Origin: CAYVZU01 sp964455935 | GTDB lineage: Bacteria; Fibrobacterota; CAYVZU01 | Assembly (NCBI GenBank): GCA_964455935.1 | Contig: CAYVZU010000034.1 | Location: 1-30,668 of the forward strand | Direction of reading: 5' to 3' | Length of the DNA stretch: 30,668 bases | Part shown: positions 28,808-30,668 of the stretch, one piece after another | Position numbering within the stretch: position 1 is the first letter of the stretch | Layout of the letters: each line of letters begins with the position of its first letter | The notes under the pieces: model-generated | Database searches by the model: none | Told to the model about the DNA's origin: nothing | Seen by the model: only the letters and a program-made list of their open reading frames with translations | Translations under genes and position numbers: made by a program

Positions 28808-30668
28808 TTACTCGCGGCCTCTCAGTTCCCGGATCATATTTTCCTCGGCCTCGGCGTCGCGCACCGCCTGGTGCTCAATATTCTGAAGTTGTCTGATCTT
28901 CTCTGCGGCAGGGATCTCCATGCCCATAATGCCCTGGATCCGCCGGAGGGCCTGTTGATATTCGGTGTCTGAGAACTGGTGCACCGCGGCCTTTCGGTCG
29001 GGTTCCGGCGGCGGAGACGCGGATTCGGGCCGCAGGGACAGGGCCTCGGAAGCCGGGTTAATGGCCTCGATGCGCTTCTTGATCTTGGGAATCCAGGCGC
29101 TCTCGATAATGCGATACTCAAGGGCAGCTTTAATCGCTGATTCGTAAATGGGCAGGGCTTTTTCACGGAATTCCGTGGCCTTTTCCTCAACTTCATCGAC
29201 ATAAATCTGTTTTTCCTCTTCGTCCATACCCGAAGGCATTGGCGCACTCTTTACAATCGCGCCCAATTGCTCGCAGACATCAGCCTGCAAAAAGCGCGCC
29301 TCAAGGAACTTGTCCTGAGAATTCTGGATCCATGCATTGCGAATATGCTGCTTGGCGCCGATCTCCATATTCTTTCCGAAATATTCCTCGGACTTGGCGA
29401 AGAACTTGACGCTCACGCTGATCGCGCCCACCTTGCCAGCAATCTTGTCGTTGACGGTACCCTGGAAGGACTGATTGAGAATGGAAGCTCCCAGGTCCAT
29501 GAAACACAGTCCTATGCCGTATGTGGCCCGAAGGGTCCACTCTTCAATGCCCTGCTTGATGGCTTCGGCATACTGTTCTGTCACTTCCTTCAGTAACTTC
29601 TCTTTCTTCTTCATACGGTCGGCGACTTCGCTCTTGGAGCCCTTCAATTGGATCGCGGCAAAATCCTGAAACTTGATTTCGCCCAGATAATACTGGGCCT
29701 TCGCCACCACGGCCGGATCGATGTCGGTCTTTTTCCGGAATTTCTCGTAGGTCTGGACAATCTGGGAAAGGACCATAGTGGCTTCGTCGTATTTTTTGCT
29801 TTGATAGTAGGCTTCACCCAGTTTGGCCGAGGCCTGAACCAATTTGTATTTGTCCTCGGAATATTTTCCAATGTACTGTTTGAATGTCGCAATCATCTGC
29901 GGATAATTCTTCTGCGTCTCGTGAATCAACGCAATGCTATAAAGCGCATCTGCCGCATACTCCGATTTTGAAAAATCGTTCTGGAGTTTCCCGTAAATAC
30001 GAATAGCATTAGTATAGTTCTTGGCCCTCTCATAGGTAAGGCCGGCATTGTAGAGGACCTTGTCAACATCCTTTTCCTTGGGAAATTTGGCTACGAACGT
30101 TTCGTACACCTTTGCCGCGCGGTTGTAATCGGGGATCTTCAAATAGGCATCCGCGGCACGGCCATAGGAGCCTGTGGCATGCTTCGACTTGGGAAACTGC
30201 GCACCGACCAGCAGAAAGGTTTCGGCCGCCTTGGCATACATGCGCTGCTTCTCATAAAGGGCGGCGGCATCGAACAGAGCGATATCGGCGATCTGCGAAT
30301 TTGGGTATTGAATGGCAAGACTGGCAAACTGCGCGGCCGCGGCTTCAGGATTGGCATTGCGGTCCTTTTCGGCCATTTTGTACATGGCGCTGGCGATTGA
30401 GTTCTGCAGTTTGGCATATTCGGAGTCGGAACCCTTCGTTTTGGACATCAAGTCCTTGTAGATCCGGATGGCCTGGTCATAGTCGCCGTTGAATACGTGG
30501 CACTGAGCCAGCATGCGGGTGACTTTGGCCGCATCTTTGTATCCGGGGAAATCCTGAAGGATAACGCGGTACATGGTCGAGGCGTCGGCATAACGCTCGG
30601 CATCGTAGGCCATATTGGCAACCAGAAAATACGCATCGGGCGTGACGCTCGATTTGGGAAAGCGCGCA
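28808..30668 (-). CDS. TPR-repeat protein (5' end beyond window)
   Basis: At least 620 residues; the frame is open to the right edge, so the start is outside. An internal ATG at 30613 sits in the middle of a TPR repeat and is not the start. Many tetratricopeptide units follow in ~36-residue steps (YADASTMYRVILQDFPGYKDAA, NGDYDQAIRIYKDLM, YAKAAETFLLVGAQFPKSKHA, YNRAAKVYETFVAKFPKEKDVDKVLYNAG, TNAIRIYGKLQNDFSKSEYAADA). A Pro/Ser-rich linker and a charged helical tail (EIPAAEKIRQLQNIEHQAVRDAEAEENMI) close the protein. It is upstream of the ExbB/ExbD/TonB-type genes and probably a periplasmic or outer-membrane-associated scaffold of that system, like TPR partners of Tol-Pal and Agl/Glt machines. 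Confidence 0.85.
   Translation of the reverse strand, partial: ARFPKSSVTPDAYFLVANMAYDAERYADASTMYRVILQDFPGYKDAAKVTRMLAQCHVFNGDYDQAIRIYKDLMSKTKGSDSEYAKLQNSIASAMYKMAEKDRNANPEAAAAQFASLAIQYPNSQIADIALFDAAALYEKQRMYAKAAETFLLVGAQFPKSKHATGSYGRAADAYLKIPDYNRAAKVYETFVAKFPKEKDVDKVLYNAGLTYERAKNYTNAIRIYGKLQNDFSKSEYAADALYSIALIHETQKNYPQMIATFKQYIGKYSEDKYKLVQASAKLGEAYYQSKKYDEATMVLSQIVQTYEKFRKKTDIDPAVVAKAQYYLGEIKFQDFAAIQLKGSKSEVADRMKKKEKLLKEVTEQYAEAIKQGIEEWTLRATYGIGLCFMDLGASILNQSFQGTVNDKIAGKVGAISVSVKFFAKSEEYFGKNMEIGAKQHIRNAWIQNSQDKFLEARFLQADVCEQLGAIVKSAPMPSGMDEEEKQIYVDEVEEKATEFREKALPIYESAIKAALEYRIIESAWIPKIKKRIEAINPASEALSLRPESASPPPEPDRKAAVHQFSDTEYQQALRRIQGIMGMEIPAAEKIRQLQNIEHQAVRDAEAEENMIRELRGRE

Noticed and set aside
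30611..30613. ATG at 30613 as start of the TPR gene
   Set aside because: The frame stays open to the window edge and the residues upstream (FPKSSVTPDAYFLVAN) continue a TPR repeat, so the gene is simply cut.

Overview
The window looks like the chromosome of a Gram-negative (diderm) bacterium. Supporting features are an apolipoprotein N-acyltransferase (Lnt), two lipoproteins, and an ExbB/ExbD/TonB-type envelope energy-transduction operon. A secreted beta-propeller protein ends in a FlgD/type-A-sorting-like domain, and a secreted protein carries a domain of the type often seen before tail-fibre-like regions. These last two features, the AgmX/PglI-like TonB protein and the split ExbD pair recall Fibrobacterota or neighbouring FCB/deltaproteobacterial lineages. 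That placement is inference from protein style only; no rRNA or tRNA gene is present.

Layout. Positions 1-330 hold no gene, only hairpins including a good terminator for gdhA. On the minus strand, 331-2578 is a FemAB-like acetyltransferase followed by glutamate dehydrogenase. On the plus strand, 2771-9766 is a surface-polysaccharide type cluster: a secreted protein, a radical SAM protein, a Wzx-like flippase, a possible 41-aa small ORF, a GT4-type and two GT2-type glycosyltransferases, all nearly or actually overlapping. It meets the minus-strand block tail to tail with a one-base gap.

The minus-strand block runs from 17352 down to 9768. It holds a small lipoprotein, a secreted TPR protein, rsmI, lnt, the propeller protein and a GT-C type membrane protein. 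The gene boundaries near rsmI are full of short repeats and inverted repeats that have been absorbed into coding sequence: one supplies the RsmI tail, one the region before RsmI, and one a lipoprotein signal peptide.

The next minus-strand operon (25236 down to 17545) begins with an ATP/ADP-antiporter-like MFS membrane protein fused to HEAT-like repeats. It overlaps by 4 bp a stand-alone cyclic-nucleotide-binding domain protein. A complete carbohydrate-type ABC importer follows (lipoprotein binding protein, two permeases, MalK/UgpC-like ATPase), with two tandem hairpins after the binding-protein gene.

The last operon (right edge down to 25410) encodes a TPR protein cut by the window edge, an ExbB/TolQ channel, two different ExbD/TolR proteins and a TonB/AgmX-like protein. 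One ExbD has Asn where the proton-carrying Asp normally sits. The TonB-like protein has a large cytoplasmic N-terminal part with a small domain resembling the ribosomal L7/L12 C-terminal fold. This looks like a specialised proton-motive-force-driven envelope machine. It and the HEAT/CNB transporter operon are the most interesting content.
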